From NCBI RefSeq assembly GCF_039888675.1, contig NZ_JBDQQR010000002.1:658001-722000 (forward strand): a stretch of 64,000 bases of DNA, given 5' to 3'. Positions 1 through 8,493 of this stretch are shown here, one piece after another. How positions within the stretch are numbered: the first letter of the stretch is position 1; the number at the start of each line of letters is the position of its first letter. Below the pieces are notes generated by a model that worked only from the letters and a program-made list of their open reading frames with translations, had not been told where the DNA came from and ran no database searches. The translations under genes and the position numbers were made by a program. This DNA comes from Mesorhizobium sp. CAU 1732 (GTDB lineage: Bacteria; Pseudomonadota; Alphaproteobacteria; Rhizobiales; Rhizobiaceae).

Positions 1-218
1 AGATCAAGCAGATCTACGACAATTACGATTTCGACACCGAAATCCTGACGGCCTCGGTGCGCACCGTGAACCACATCAAGCAGGCTGCGCTGATCGGCGC
101 GCATGTCGTGACGGCCCCGCCGGCCACGCTGCGCGCGCTGGTCAAGCATCCGCTCACCGACAAGGGACTGGAGCAGTTCCTCGCCGACTGGGCGAAGACA
201 GGCCAGAAGATCGGCTGA
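1..218 (+). CDS. Fructose-6-phosphate aldolase / transaldolase-like protein (3' end only)
   Basis: The window opens inside this gene; the last 71 codons and the TGA stop at 216-218 are visible. The fragment reads as the C-terminal part of the small transaldolase-like (FSA/TalC) family, with the stretches [12 protein letters not shown] and [12 protein letters not shown] that form late beta-strands and phosphate-binding loops of the TIM barrel. These enzymes make or transfer dihydroxyacetone units in the pentose phosphate pathway. The Schiff-base lysine lies upstream of the window, so activity cannot be judged. The next gene starts 22 bases downstream on the same strand. Confidence 0.85.
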   Translation, partial: IKQIYDNYDFDTEILTASVRTVNHIKQAALIGAHVVTAPPATLRALVKHPLTDKGLEQFLADWAKTGQKIG

Positions 219-240
219 TTCGGCAACCGGCAGCCTGACG

Positions 241-1041
241 ATGTTCCGCTATCTCGTGTCGATGGCGCTCGCCGCCATCGCATTTGCCTGCGCTAACCCC
301 GCGCAGGCGAAGACGCTCTGCACCGTCATCGCCGATGCGGGAAGCGGGCAGGTTCTCCTGCAACAGGGCGATTGCGAAAGCCGCGTGACGCCGGCTTCCA
401 CCTTCAAGATCCCGCTTGCGGTGATGGGTTTCGACGCGGGTTTTCTCGCCGACGAACGCTCGCCGAGCCTGCCGTTTCGCGAGGGTTATCCCGATTGGAT
501 CGAAGCCTGGAAGCGGGATACCGACCCGTCGGCCTGGATGAAGAACTCCGTCCTCTGGTATTCGCAGGAAATAACCCGCTCGCTCGGCGTTTCGCGACTC
601 GAAAGCTACGCATCCGCTTTCAACTACGGCAATGCGGACTTCGCAGGCGATCCCGGCAAGGACAACGCGCTCGAGCGCGCCTGGGTCAGCTCATCCCTGA
701 AAATCTCGCCGGTCGAGCAGATCGCGTTCCTGCGCCGGCTCTACAACCGCGATCTTCCCGTCAGCGACCACGCGATCACGATGACCCACCGTATCGTCGA
801 AACGAGCCTGGTTGGCGGTGGATGGAGCGTCCACGGCAAGACGGGGTCCGCCTATCCGAGGCAGGCCGACGGGTCGTTCGATAGGGCGCGGGGATGGGGC
901 TGGTTCGTCGGATGGGCGACCAAAGGCGAACGCACGGTCGTCTTCGCGCGGCTCGACCAGGATGAAACGCGAACCCAAGGTCCCCGAGGCATCCGCGCAC
1001 GCAACGCGTTCCTGAAGGAATTTCCGTCGCTGGTCGACTAA
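241..1041 (+). CDS. Class D (OXA-like) serine beta-lactamase
   Basis: A 266-residue exported protein. Residues 1-23 form a signal peptide ending in AQA. Class D landmarks occur in order: S53-TFK56 (nucleophile and the lysine that is carbamylated in this class), S103-V-L in the second-motif position, Y129-G-N131, and K200-T-G202. Trp149 is the candidate for the conserved tryptophan that stabilises the carbamylated lysine. The known role of the family is hydrolysis of beta-lactams in the periplasm. The third residue of S-x-V is Leu here, so the spectrum cannot be predicted. It follows the aldolase gene by 22 bases with no obvious ribosome binding site and no mobile element nearby, which suggests a resident gene. 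Confidence 0.88.
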   Translation: MFRYLVSMALAAIAFACANPAQAKTLCTVIADAGSGQVLLQQGDCESRVTPASTFKIPLAVMGFDAGFLADERSPSLPFREGYPDWIEAWKRDTDPSAWMKNSVLWYSQEITRSLGVSRLESYASAFNYGNADFAGDPGKDNALERAWVSSSLKISPVEQIAFLRRLYNRDLPVSDHAITMTHRIVETSLVGGGWSVHGKTGSAYPRQADGSFDRARGWGWFVGWATKGERTVVFARLDQDETRTQGPRGIRARNAFLKEFPSLVD

Positions 1042-1044
1042 GTC

Positions 1045-1938
1045 CTAGCGGCGGAACTCGGTATCCGGGTTGGCTGCAAGGCCTTCCACGGTGTGCTGCT
1101 GCAGCAGGGTAGCCACGTCGGCTGCCTCGCCATCCAGCAGGTCTGGCATGATCGCTCGTCCCACCGTGATGCGGAAGTCGTCGCCCTTCTTGTTCAGAAG
1201 CTCGTGGAACACGGTCATGTCACGCAGCTCGGTCGAATAGCGCGACATGAGATAGAACAGGCCGGAATTGCGGGCCGTGATGTTGGCCGGGATGATCGGC
1301 ATCTGATAGCGCCGCGCCAGCGCCACCACCGAATTCTGCCACGGCCGCTCGGTCAGTTTTCCTTCGTTCCAGAACGCGATGCGCCCGGAGGGAAACAGCA
1401 CAACCGCCTTGCCTTCGGAGAAGGCGCGCGCCGTCATTTCGAGCGTGTCGCGGCTCTTGGAATGGGTCTTCTCGCCCTGTCGCCATTCGACGGGAATGAT
1501 GAGGTCGCGGAAGCCTGCGGCGACCCGCAACGCGTCCCGGTTGGCGAAGATCGCCATGTCCGGGCGCCGCGACTTCAAAAAGTCGAACACCGCAATGCCG
1601 TCGGCGATGCCGGTCGGATGGCTGGGCGCGAGAATGAACCCGCCGGTCGCAGGCAGGTTGGAAGCGCCCGTAATGCTGACGTTCAGATCGAGCAGGCGGC
1701 TGAGATATTCCATCGCGTCATGGCCGGACAGCAAAGCCACGTCGTCGGCCATCCGTACGGCCTGCCGGTAGTGAAAGAAACGGTAGAGGACCGGACGAAT
1801 CACCGGCCATAGGGGATGACGCGACAGGCGCGTCGCACGCTCGGCGATCAACTGGTCGATGACATGCCCGGAACCGCCTGGCACGCTGTCACGCACAAGG
1901 GCTGATGTGAGAGAAGCGGGCATCATTCTCAAGTTCAT
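1045..1938 (-). CDS. PlsC-like lysophospholipid acyltransferase
   Basis: Predicted 297-residue acyltransferase of the PlsC/LPLAT superfamily, which transfers acyl groups to glycerophospholipids at the inner membrane. The core has the block APSHPTGIADG, with the catalytic His and Asp separated by five residues rather than the usual four, and a later FPSGR block corresponding to the FPEGT motif. The reading frame stays open upstream to 2013. I chose the ATG at 1936-1938 because GGAGGGG precedes it at good spacing and the upstream 25 residues look non-coding. It is convergent with the beta-lactamase gene. Substrate is unknown. Confidence 0.75.
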   Translation of the reverse strand: MNLRMMPASLTSALVRDSVPGGSGHVIDQLIAERATRLSRHPLWPVIRPVLYRFFHYRQAVRMADDVALLSGHDAMEYLSRLLDLNVSITGASNLPATGGFILAPSHPTGIADGIAVFDFLKSRRPDMAIFANRDALRVAAGFRDLIIPVEWRQGEKTHSKSRDTLEMTARAFSEGKAVVLFPSGRIAFWNEGKLTERPWQNSVVALARRYQMPIIPANITARNSGLFYLMSRYSTELRDMTVFHELLNKKGDDFRITVGRAIMPDLLDGEAADVATLLQQHTVEGLAANPDTEFRR

Positions 1939-2063
1939 TCGCAACCCCTCCGTCACGCCTGTCTGGGCCACAACGGTGACGTCCCTGTGACAGCCCGCAC
2001 TCGACCGAAACATTCAACGCGGAACGATCGGAAAGGTTCCGCGCGAAACGAGGCATGAAGCGG

Positions 2064-2720
2064 TTACCGCGACCGCGCGCCGACGGTTCCTTCGGCACGT
2101 GCGCTGTCTTCGATCTCTTCGGGGCTGGAGACGATTGCCGGCACCGAACGCGAGGTAGGCTTCTCGAGTTCCTGCGCCACGACGAGCCGCATCAGTTCCG
2201 CAAGTTCGCGTGCGGCCCTGTTTTCCGCGTCGCGCACGGCGCGAAGTGCGGCAAATTCCTGGCTCGGAATGTCGTAGGGCGCCTGCATCGAACGCACGCC
2301 GCGCGAGATTTCCTTTCCCGTCGCGGTCTCGATGAGACGATAGTTCGTCCGAACCGTCATGACACCCGAGGTCGGCTCGAGATTGACGCGGCTCGTGCTG
2401 ACTGCCGTCGCGCTCGACGCGATCGCAGTCGTTGCCAGCGTCAGCGTGTAGGCCGGACGCGACGGTTGGCCGGCACCGCCTGCCAGAAGGAAGATGAGCT
2501 GGTTGCGCAGTTCCTGCCCGACGCGTGTCGTCGCGGGCTTGATCTCGACGGAGGCCAGCGCGGCAGACGTGGCGCTCTGCGACGAGCCGGGGCTCATGTC
2601 GCCATACATCGGGCGCACGGTGCAGCCGGCCGCTGTGACCAGGGCTGCGAGCACGCCGATCACGACGGCGCGACCGAAATATCCTGCGCTTCGGACGCGG
2701 GCACGATCAGATGACGACAT
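2064..2720 (-). CDS. lptE: LPS-assembly lipoprotein LptE
   Basis: A 218-residue lipoprotein with a hydrophobic segment at about 17-32 and the lipobox LVTAAGC ending at Cys33. The body ([22 protein letters not shown], and an alanine/arginine-rich helix with many acidic residues) matches the rhizobial LptE type. LptE plugs the LptD barrel in the outer membrane and assists LPS insertion. The gene overlaps the 3' end of leuS by 14 bases, so the two are probably cotranscribed. In many relatives holA follows; here the next gene is an acyltransferase. Confidence 0.85.
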   Translation of the reverse strand: MSSSDRARVRSAGYFGRAVVIGVLAALVTAAGCTVRPMYGDMSPGSSQSATSAALASVEIKPATTRVGQELRNQLIFLLAGGAGQPSRPAYTLTLATTAIASSATAVSTSRVNLEPTSGVMTVRTNYRLIETATGKEISRGVRSMQAPYDIPSQEFAALRAVRDAENRAARELAELMRLVVAQELEKPTSRSVPAIVSSPEEIEDSARAEGTVGARSR

Positions 2721-5346
2721 TGACGATCCTCTGCGGAACGATGATCACCTTGCGCGGCGATTGCCCCTCGAGCGCCTTCTGGACGAAGTCCAGCGCCAGC
2801 GCGGCAGCCTGTACGGAAGATTGATCTGCGTTTCGCGCGATTGTCAAATCGCCACGCTTCTTCCCGTTGATCTGCACCGGCAGCACGATCTCATCATCCA
2901 CGACAAGCGCCGCGTCGAAGCCGGGCCACGGCTGATTCGCAACCATCCCCGCGCCGCCGATGACCTGCCAGCACTCTTCGGCCAGATGCGGCATCATCGG
3001 CGCGATCATCTTGATCAGCGCTTCGACCGCCTCGCGCATGGCGGCTCTGGATGCGGCATCCGCCGACCCGGCATTCGCCACCTGCGGCGACAGCGCGTTG
3101 ACCAGTTCATAAAGGCGCGCCACGGCTTTGTTGAAGCCCAGGCGCTCGATGTCTTCGCCGACCGCCTTGATCGTCTTGTGCGCGATGCGCGAGATGGCGG
3201 CAGCCTCTCCGTCGCCAGAGGCAGCGGGTGCGACGCCCGTCAGCGCGGGACCGGCCTCGCCGATCAGGCGCCAGACACGCTGGACGAAACGGTGCGCGCC
3301 TTCGACACCTGCCTCGGTCCAGATCACGTCGCGCTCGGGCGGCGAATCCGACAGCATGAACCAGCGCGCGGTGTCCGCGCCGTAGCTGGCGATGATGTCG
3401 TCGGGGTCGACCACGTTCTTCTTCGACTTCGACATCTTCTCGATCGAGCCGATCTCGACGTCTTCCCCGGACGACAGAAGCGTGGCGCGGCGCTTGCCGT
3501 CACTCTCCTCGATCCGGATTTCGGCGGGCGTCACCCACGCGCCGTTCGCGCCGGAGCCGAGACGATAGGTCTCGTGGACGACCATGCCCTGTGTGAACAA
3601 GCCTTCGAAAGGCTCCTCGACCGTGTTGAGATGCCCGGTCGCCTTCATCGCCCGCGCGAAGAAGCGCGAATAAAGGAGATGCAGGATCGCGTGCTCGATT
3701 CCGCCAATATACTGGTTGACCGGCAGCCATCCGTTCGGCCCGTCCACATGCGCCAGGTCGGTCGGCTGCGTCTCGTTCCACGGATCGGTGAAGCGGGCGA
3801 AGTACCAGGACGAATCGACGAACGTATCCATCGTGTCGGTATCGCGCCGCGCAGCCTTGCCGCATTGCGGGCAATCGACATGCTTCCACGTCGGATGATG
3901 ATCGAGCGGGTTGCCGGGCTTCTCAAACGAGACCTCGTCGGGCAGCAGCACAGGCAGTTGCTCGGCCGGAACCGGCACCGCGCCGCAATCGTCGCAGTGG
4001 ATGACGGGGATCGGGCAGCCCCAGTAGCGCTGCCGCGAGATCAGCCAGTCGCGCAGGCGGAACTGCACCTTGCGCTCGCCCTGAGGACGATTGCCGAGCG
4101 TCTCGCCCGAAAGCCGCATCGCGACTTCGTCGAACGCCTGCGTCGGCTTCATGCCATCGAGGAAGCGCGAGTTGATCATCACGCCGTCGTCGGTATAGGC
4201 CTCTTCGGTGATCTGGAATGTCGCGGCATCGGCGCCTTCCGGCATCACCACGGGCACGACCGGCAGGCCGTATTTGTTGGCGAAGTCGAGGTCGCGCTGG
4301 TCGCCCGATGGGCAGCCGAAGATCGCGCCCGTGCCGTAATCCATCAGCACGAAGTTCGCGACATGGACCGGCAGCGTCCAGTTCTCGTCGAATGGATGGA
4401 CGACACGAATGCCGGTGTCGAAGCCCTTCTTCTCGGCAGTTTCCAGCGCAGCCGCCGACGTCCCCGTACGACGCACCTCCTCGATGAAGGCAGCCAGTTC
4501 GGGGTTGTTCTGCGCAGCCTTCCGCGCCAGCGGATGGTCGGCCGCGATCGCCATGAAGGACGCGCCGAAGATCGTGTCGGGCCGGGTCGTGTAGACTTCG
4601 AGTTCGGTTTCACCGTCAGGCGCGGTCGCCGGATCGAGCTTCCAGCGGATCTGCAGGCCCTCGGAACGGCCGATCCAGTTCGACTGCATCAGCTTGACCT
4701 TTTCGGGCCAGCGATCGAGCGTATCGAGGCCGTCGAGCAGGTCCTGCGCCATCGTCGTGATCTTGAAGAACCACTGCGTCAGGTCGCGCATCTCGACCGG
4801 AGCGCCGGAACGCCAGCCGCGTCCGTCGATCACCTGCTCATTGGCGAGCACGGTCATGTCGACCGGGTCCCAGTTCACCTTGGCGGTCTTGCGCTCGACG
4901 AGGCCCGACTTCCAGAAGTCGAGGAACATCTTCTGCTGGTGGCGATAATAGGACGGGTCACAGGTCGCGAATTCGCGCGCCCAGTCGAGCGACAGGCCCA
5001 TCGTCTTCAACTGGCCCTTCATCGTCGCGATATTTGCGTAGGTCCAGTCGCGCGGGTTGACCTTGTTGTCGCGCGCCGCGTTCTCGGCCGGCAGGCCGAA
5101 CGCGTCCCAGCCCATCGGATGCAGGACGTTGAACCCCTTGGCACGCTTGTAGCGCGCGACCACGTCGCCCATCGTGTAGTTGCGGACGTGGCCCATATGG
5201 ATGCGACCCGATGGATACGGGAACATCTCGAGCACGTAATATTTATCGCCCGGTGCGTCGTTCTTGGTGGCGAAAAGCTGCGCCTCGTCCCAGGCCTTCT
5301 GCCATTTGGGTTCGGATGCGCGCGGATTGTAGCGTTCGGTTGCCAT
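2707..5346 (-). CDS. leuS: Leucyl-tRNA synthetase
   Basis: Class Ia aminoacyl-tRNA synthetase charging tRNA-Leu, 879 residues from the ATG at 5344-5346. That start (MATERYNP) matches the family N-terminus; the frame stays open for 18 more codons to 5400. The HIGH-type motif is H50-MGH53 in [15 protein letters not shown], a CP1 editing domain is shown by [12 protein letters not shown], and KMSKS lies near residue 637. A Cys pair typical of a zinc element is seen in [10 protein letters not shown]. Length is normal for bacterial LeuS. It is divergent from the YggS-like gene and heads the leuS-lptE unit. Confidence 0.97.
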   Translation of the reverse strand: MATERYNPRASEPKWQKAWDEAQLFATKNDAPGDKYYVLEMFPYPSGRIHMGHVRNYTMGDVVARYKRAKGFNVLHPMGWDAFGLPAENAARDNKVNPRDWTYANIATMKGQLKTMGLSLDWAREFATCDPSYYRHQQKMFLDFWKSGLVERKTAKVNWDPVDMTVLANEQVIDGRGWRSGAPVEMRDLTQWFFKITTMAQDLLDGLDTLDRWPEKVKLMQSNWIGRSEGLQIRWKLDPATAPDGETELEVYTTRPDTIFGASFMAIAADHPLARKAAQNNPELAAFIEEVRRTGTSAAALETAEKKGFDTGIRVVHPFDENWTLPVHVANFVLMDYGTGAIFGCPSGDQRDLDFANKYGLPVVPVVMPEGADAATFQITEEAYTDDGVMINSRFLDGMKPTQAFDEVAMRLSGETLGNRPQGERKVQFRLRDWLISRQRYWGCPIPVIHCDDCGAVPVPAEQLPVLLPDEVSFEKPGNPLDHHPTWKHVDCPQCGKAARRDTDTMDTFVDSSWYFARFTDPWNETQPTDLAHVDGPNGWLPVNQYIGGIEHAILHLLYSRFFARAMKATGHLNTVEEPFEGLFTQGMVVHETYRLGSGANGAWVTPAEIRIEESDGKRRATLLSSGEDVEIGSIEKMSKSKKNVVDPDDIIASYGADTARWFMLSDSPPERDVIWTEAGVEGAHRFVQRVWRLIGEAGPALTGVAPAASGDGEAAAISRIAHKTIKAVGEDIERLGFNKAVARLYELVNALSPQVANAGSADAASRAAMREAVEALIKMIAPMMPHLAEECWQVIGGAGMVANQPWPGFDAALVVDDEIVLPVQINGKKRGDLTIARNADQSSVQAAALALDFVQKALEGQSPRKVIIVPQRIVNVVI

Positions 5347-5452
5347 GATCAGGAATTCGCCGGATAAGGTGCTCGAATTTTCAAACCGGGTCTTCACCAC
5401 GGATAGGGTGAAAGATCAACCAACTGTTGAATAGGCCAATCTCGGAGAAACG

Positions 5453-6115
5453 ATGATCGACGCAGTTACGCGCCTCTCCGCCGTCAAGACAAACATCGCA
5501 CAGGCCGAGCGTGAGGCGAACCGCGCGGCGGGCGCGGTGACGCTGGTCGCGGTGTCGAAGACCTTCGAGGCGCACGAAATTCGCCCGGTGATCGAGGCCG
5601 GGCAACGCGTCTTCGGCGAAAACCGCGTGCAGGAAGCGCAAGGCAAATGGCCCGCGCTGCGCGAGGCGTTTCCAGACCTCGAATTGCATCTGATCGGCCC
5701 GCTCCAGTCCAACAAGGCCAAGGAGGCGGTCGCCCTTTTCGACGTGATCGAAACGGTCGATCGCGAGAAGATCGCAGCCGCGCTCGCGAAGGAGATCGCG
5801 GCACAGGGCAAGGCCCCAAAGCTCTACGTGCAGGTCAACACCGGCTTGGAAGACCAGAAGGCCGGCATCGATCCACGCGAGGCGGTCGCATTCGTGCAAC
5901 GCTGCCGCGACGTTCACGGCCTCGCGATCGAGGGCCTGATGGCGATCCCCCCCTTTGACGAGAACCCCGGCCCACACTTCGCATTGCTCGAAAAGCTTGC
6001 CCGCGAAGCCGGCGTCGAAAAACTCTCCATGGGCATGTCGGGCGACTACGAAACGGCGATCGCCTTTGGCGCAACCAGCGTCCGCGTCGGCTCCGCGATC
6101 TTCGGCAGCCGCTGA
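5453..6115 (+). CDS. YggS/PLPBP family pyridoxal-phosphate homeostasis protein
   Basis: A 220-residue PLP-binding protein of the YggS/PROSC family, which buffers cytoplasmic PLP and affects amino-acid and keto-acid pools rather than catalysing a known reaction. The PLP lysine is K36 in VAVSKTF. Other family blocks are FGENRVQEA, LIGPLQSNK, the late SMGMSGDYETAI phosphate-binding region and VRVGSAIFG near the C-terminus. GGAGA lies just before the ATG. It is transcribed divergently from leuS and converges with the DUF2235 gene three bases away. Confidence 0.92.
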   Translation: MIDAVTRLSAVKTNIAQAEREANRAAGAVTLVAVSKTFEAHEIRPVIEAGQRVFGENRVQEAQGKWPALREAFPDLELHLIGPLQSNKAKEAVALFDVIETVDREKIAAALAKEIAAQGKAPKLYVQVNTGLEDQKAGIDPREAVAFVQRCRDVHGLAIEGLMAIPPFDENPGPHFALLEKLAREAGVEKLSMGMSGDYETAIAFGATSVRVGSAIFGSR

Positions 6116-6118
6116 CGC

Positions 6119-7219
6119 TCAGTAATAGCGGGTCAGCCGTGGATGCCTCGAAAGCGTTCGTGGCCGGTAGGATGGCTGATGCTTGTCGAACCGCATCTCC
6201 ACATCACCGCACAGCGCATCGACATCGTGTGACATGCCTCGGATCGTCCGCTCGCCCGGAAGCCAGAGCGTACCCATGCCGGTGCGCTCGTCATGCGCGT
6301 TTCCGAGAATGTTGTCGGCGAGCGTCACCTGAAGCGGGATATGAAGCGTCGCCAGCTCTTGCAGCCGCTCGATCATCCAGGCGAGCGTGAGGTCCGCGAG
6401 CCGACCGTCCTCATAGCCGCCGCCGATATCCGAGTGTGCGCCCGGAAACCAGCATTGCTCGATGACCTGACCCGCCGCGATCGCATCGGCATCGGGATCG
6501 TCCCAGAGCACCGGCGCAAAGGTCTTGCGATTCTCGTCGATCGACAGCGCGTGCAGGCCGACCGGCACCCGGTTCGACAGTTCCGTGTCGTGAAACGCGT
6601 GCTTCCATGGATTGGCCATATCCATGATCCCCGGCAGGCCAAGCGCCTTGACCGTGTCGAACACGCCGACGACGTCCGGCGTCATCGGTGCCGCGCCATA
6701 ACGCTGCGCGAAGTCGCGGCCGGCGGCCTGCCGCTGCACCTGTTCCTTGATCTTGTAGGCGGCGACCGCCTCCTCGACGATTTTCCGCCGTCGTTCGGCA
6801 TTGGGGCCTTCCGCGTCGCGCGGGATCGGCGCGCCGCCCGCCGTCGTCGCCACGCCGCATGTCGAGAGAACTCCGCCGAGGCAGCGCACCGTGTAGGCCC
6901 CGCGGCTGAACCCGAACAGGCCGATCCGCATGCCCGGCTTCCACCGCACCAGGAGCGCCTCGTAGCAATCCACGATGTTGGCGGTGATGCCCCAGCCGGT
7001 CGCCTTGCTCCAAAGATTGCGAAACGAGCGCGTCCAGTCGTTGGAGCCGTCCTCCGGCGCGCCGAGACCGGGGTCGTAGAACGCCTCGAAACCGGGCTTG
7101 TCCTCCACCGCGACATACATCTGGAACACGTTCGTGTTCTTGACGTTCGCATCCTCGCGAACCCCGCGCTGGCCGGTTCCATCCGAAAAGATCAGGCACC
7201 AGGGTTCGGGGTTGGGCAT
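6119..7219 (-). CDS. DUF2235 alpha/beta-hydrolase
   Basis: A 366-residue protein of the DUF2235 family, the same fold as the Tle1-like phospholipase domain of type VI effectors. The N-terminus carries the family signature FSDGTGQ (residues 11-17). The nucleophile elbow is G103-F-S105-R-G107. A later block, GAHSDIGGGY, provides the expected acidic/histidine region. There is no signal peptide and no VgrG or immunity gene next to it, so I do not call it a secreted effector; a cytoplasmic lipase or esterase role is equally possible. The start at 7219 has GAGG about six bases upstream. Confidence 0.85.
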   Translation of the reverse strand: MPNPEPWCLIFSDGTGQRGVREDANVKNTNVFQMYVAVEDKPGFEAFYDPGLGAPEDGSNDWTRSFRNLWSKATGWGITANIVDCYEALLVRWKPGMRIGLFGFSRGAYTVRCLGGVLSTCGVATTAGGAPIPRDAEGPNAERRRKIVEEAVAAYKIKEQVQRQAAGRDFAQRYGAAPMTPDVVGVFDTVKALGLPGIMDMANPWKHAFHDTELSNRVPVGLHALSIDENRKTFAPVLWDDPDADAIAAGQVIEQCWFPGAHSDIGGGYEDGRLADLTLAWMIERLQELATLHIPLQVTLADNILGNAHDERTGMGTLWLPGERTIRGMSHDVDALCGDVEMRFDKHQPSYRPRTLSRHPRLTRYY

Positions 7220-7328
7220 GCGTGCCTCGCGAACTGGACAGGGCCATCATCCTCGGCATCACGACGCGCGTCAATTGGCCGGCGATGCCGCCTATGAGCC
7301 ATATGCGCCGGCGTAGCGCCGCCCGCAG

Positions 7329-7511
7329 ATGCTCACACGCCGAGGGAAACCCGCCGTCGTGGTTCTCTCTGCCAAGGAGTACGGTGAACTCACGGCAGGC
7401 AAGCCCAACTTTATCGAGCATCTCCTGTCAGGACCCGAATGGGACGACGAGATGCATGAGGAGGTCAATCGGCGGTCGAAAGGTCCAAGTCGCCCGCCGA
7501 TCGAGTTCTGA
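7329..7511 (+). pseudogene. Phd/YefM-type antitoxin, N-terminally truncated
   Basis: An ORF of 60 codons whose start region (LTRRGKPAVVVLSAKEYGEL) matches the middle of Phd/YefM-type antitoxins, from the conserved RRGKP strand onward, followed by an acidic toxin-binding tail. About 25-30 residues that normally form the start of the DNA-binding domain are absent. An in-frame TAG lies at 7314-7316, and neither of the other two plus frames between 7220 and 7329 supplies the missing part. No good ribosome binding site precedes the ATG. The stop overlaps the toxin start (TGATG). It may still translate and bind the toxin, but autoregulation is probably lost. Confidence 0.6.
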
Positions 7512-7912
7512 TGTTCGTTCTCGATACGAGTATCGTCTCGGATCTCCAGAAGCGCCGTCAGCCAGTGGTCGATTGGATCTCCGGAAAGACGTCGGAGCAA
7601 TTGTACATCAGCGTCCTCACGCTTGGCGAAATTGCGCGCGGTGTCGCCATGAAGGCGCGCCGCGACCCATTATCCGCGGAGGCGCTGGAAAGATGGCTCG
7701 AGCGAACGCGAACCGCATTTGCCGACCGCGTCCTCCACGTCTCGGAAGACATAGCCATCGAATGGGGCAAGCTGTCGTCGATCCGCACGCGAGGCGACGC
7801 CGACGGCCTTATCGCTGCCACGGCGGCGATTCATGGATTCGTGCTCGTCACGCGCAACGTCAGCCACTTCTCCGACGCCGGCCTCACCCTCATCAACCCG
7901 TGGACGATCTGA
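7511..7912 (+). CDS. VapC/FitB-like PIN-domain toxin
   Basis: A complete 133-residue PIN-domain protein. The metal-binding acidic residues are in place: D5 in LDTSIVSDL, E40 in TLGEIARG, and D96/D98 in GDADGLIAATA, followed by the conserved N116 in VTRNVSHF. PIN toxins of this group are ribonucleases that cut tRNA or rRNA and arrest translation. The gene overlaps the antitoxin stop by one base (TGATG), so its translation is likely coupled to the shortened antitoxin. The toxin is intact whereas the antitoxin is not. Confidence 0.88.
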   Translation: MFVLDTSIVSDLQKRRQPVVDWISGKTSEQLYISVLTLGEIARGVAMKARRDPLSAEALERWLERTRTAFADRVLHVSEDIAIEWGKLSSIRTRGDADGLIAATAAIHGFVLVTRNVSHFSDAGLTLINPWTI

Positions 7913-7921
7913 TCCTGCCTC

Positions 7922-8194
7922 TCAGTGCAGCACCAGTTCGCCGGACACGTTTCGCCATTCATTGGGCGCGATCAGGCGCTTGTGCGTGTAGCTCACCGAA
8001 TGCAGAGCGCCCTCGATTTTTTCCTGCCAGAAGTCGATGAATGTGTAGAGCGCCGGAAACTTTGGCGCGAGATCGTAGTGCTGCCAGATGAAGGTTTGCA
8101 GCAGGCTTGGATGATCCGGCATGCGATAGAGAATCTGCGCAGTCGTCAGGCCGTAGCCCTTCAGCATCAGTTCCAGTTCACCGTGTTCCCGCAT
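7922..8194 (-). CDS. usg: Usg family protein
   Basis: A 90-residue cytoplasmic protein matching the Usg family of alphaproteobacteria. The characteristic string is YGLTTAQILYRMPDHPSLLQ, followed by FIWQHYDLAPKFP and a Trp/Glu-rich C-terminus. Usg proteins were first noted beside tryptophan genes, but their function is not known; no trp gene is near here. GGGAG lies eight bases before the ATG. The gene is divergent from acs, separated by a 299-base region. Confidence 0.85.
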   Translation of the reverse strand: MREHGELELMLKGYGLTTAQILYRMPDHPSLLQTFIWQHYDLAPKFPALYTFIDFWQEKIEGALHSVSYTHKRLIAPNEWRNVSGELVLH

Positions 8195-8332
8195 CGGTCG
8201 CTCCCGCTACGTTTGACTCCTCCACGCAAGGAAGTGTGCAGCGAGTCTGACGCTTCGTCCACGGGATTTTCAGCGCTCACGATTGATTTACCGCACGATT
8301 CCAACGACTTGGCAGCCGCGAGATGCGAGTGC

Positions 8333-8416
8333 TGACATAACATGGCGTGTCATCGGGATGAGATGTCATCCGTGCCCATCGTCTAATGTTGTGGCCCGGC
8401 GCGAATTGGTAATAAT
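8333..8416 (+). promoter_or_regulatory. Candidate acs control region: TGTCA half-site array and promoter
   Basis: The 299-base gap between usg and acs holds three TGTCA-type half sites: an inverted one (TGACAT at 8333-8338) and two direct copies of TGTCATC at 8348-8354 and 8364-8370, 16 bases apart. A promoter-like pair follows, TTGTGG at 8389-8394 and AATAAT at 8411-8416 with a 16-base spacer. The regular spacing suggests a regulator binding one face of the helix. I cannot name the regulator, and the rest of the gap shows nothing else. Confidence 0.35.
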
Positions 8417-8493
8417 GCGCGCGATACAGGGCGGCGACAGTCCGCGCACCGGCTGGCGACAGGCCGGCAGAACGATCCGGGAAGGAAGAGTGC

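Noticed and set aside
2494-5367. 957-codon open frame opposite leuS
   Set aside because: Same reason: antisense of a conserved synthetase, no family motif and no suitable start signals.
6119-7219. DUF2235 protein as a type VI secretion effector
   Set aside because: No VgrG, PAAR, chaperone or immunity gene is adjacent, and many DUF2235 proteins are not effectors.
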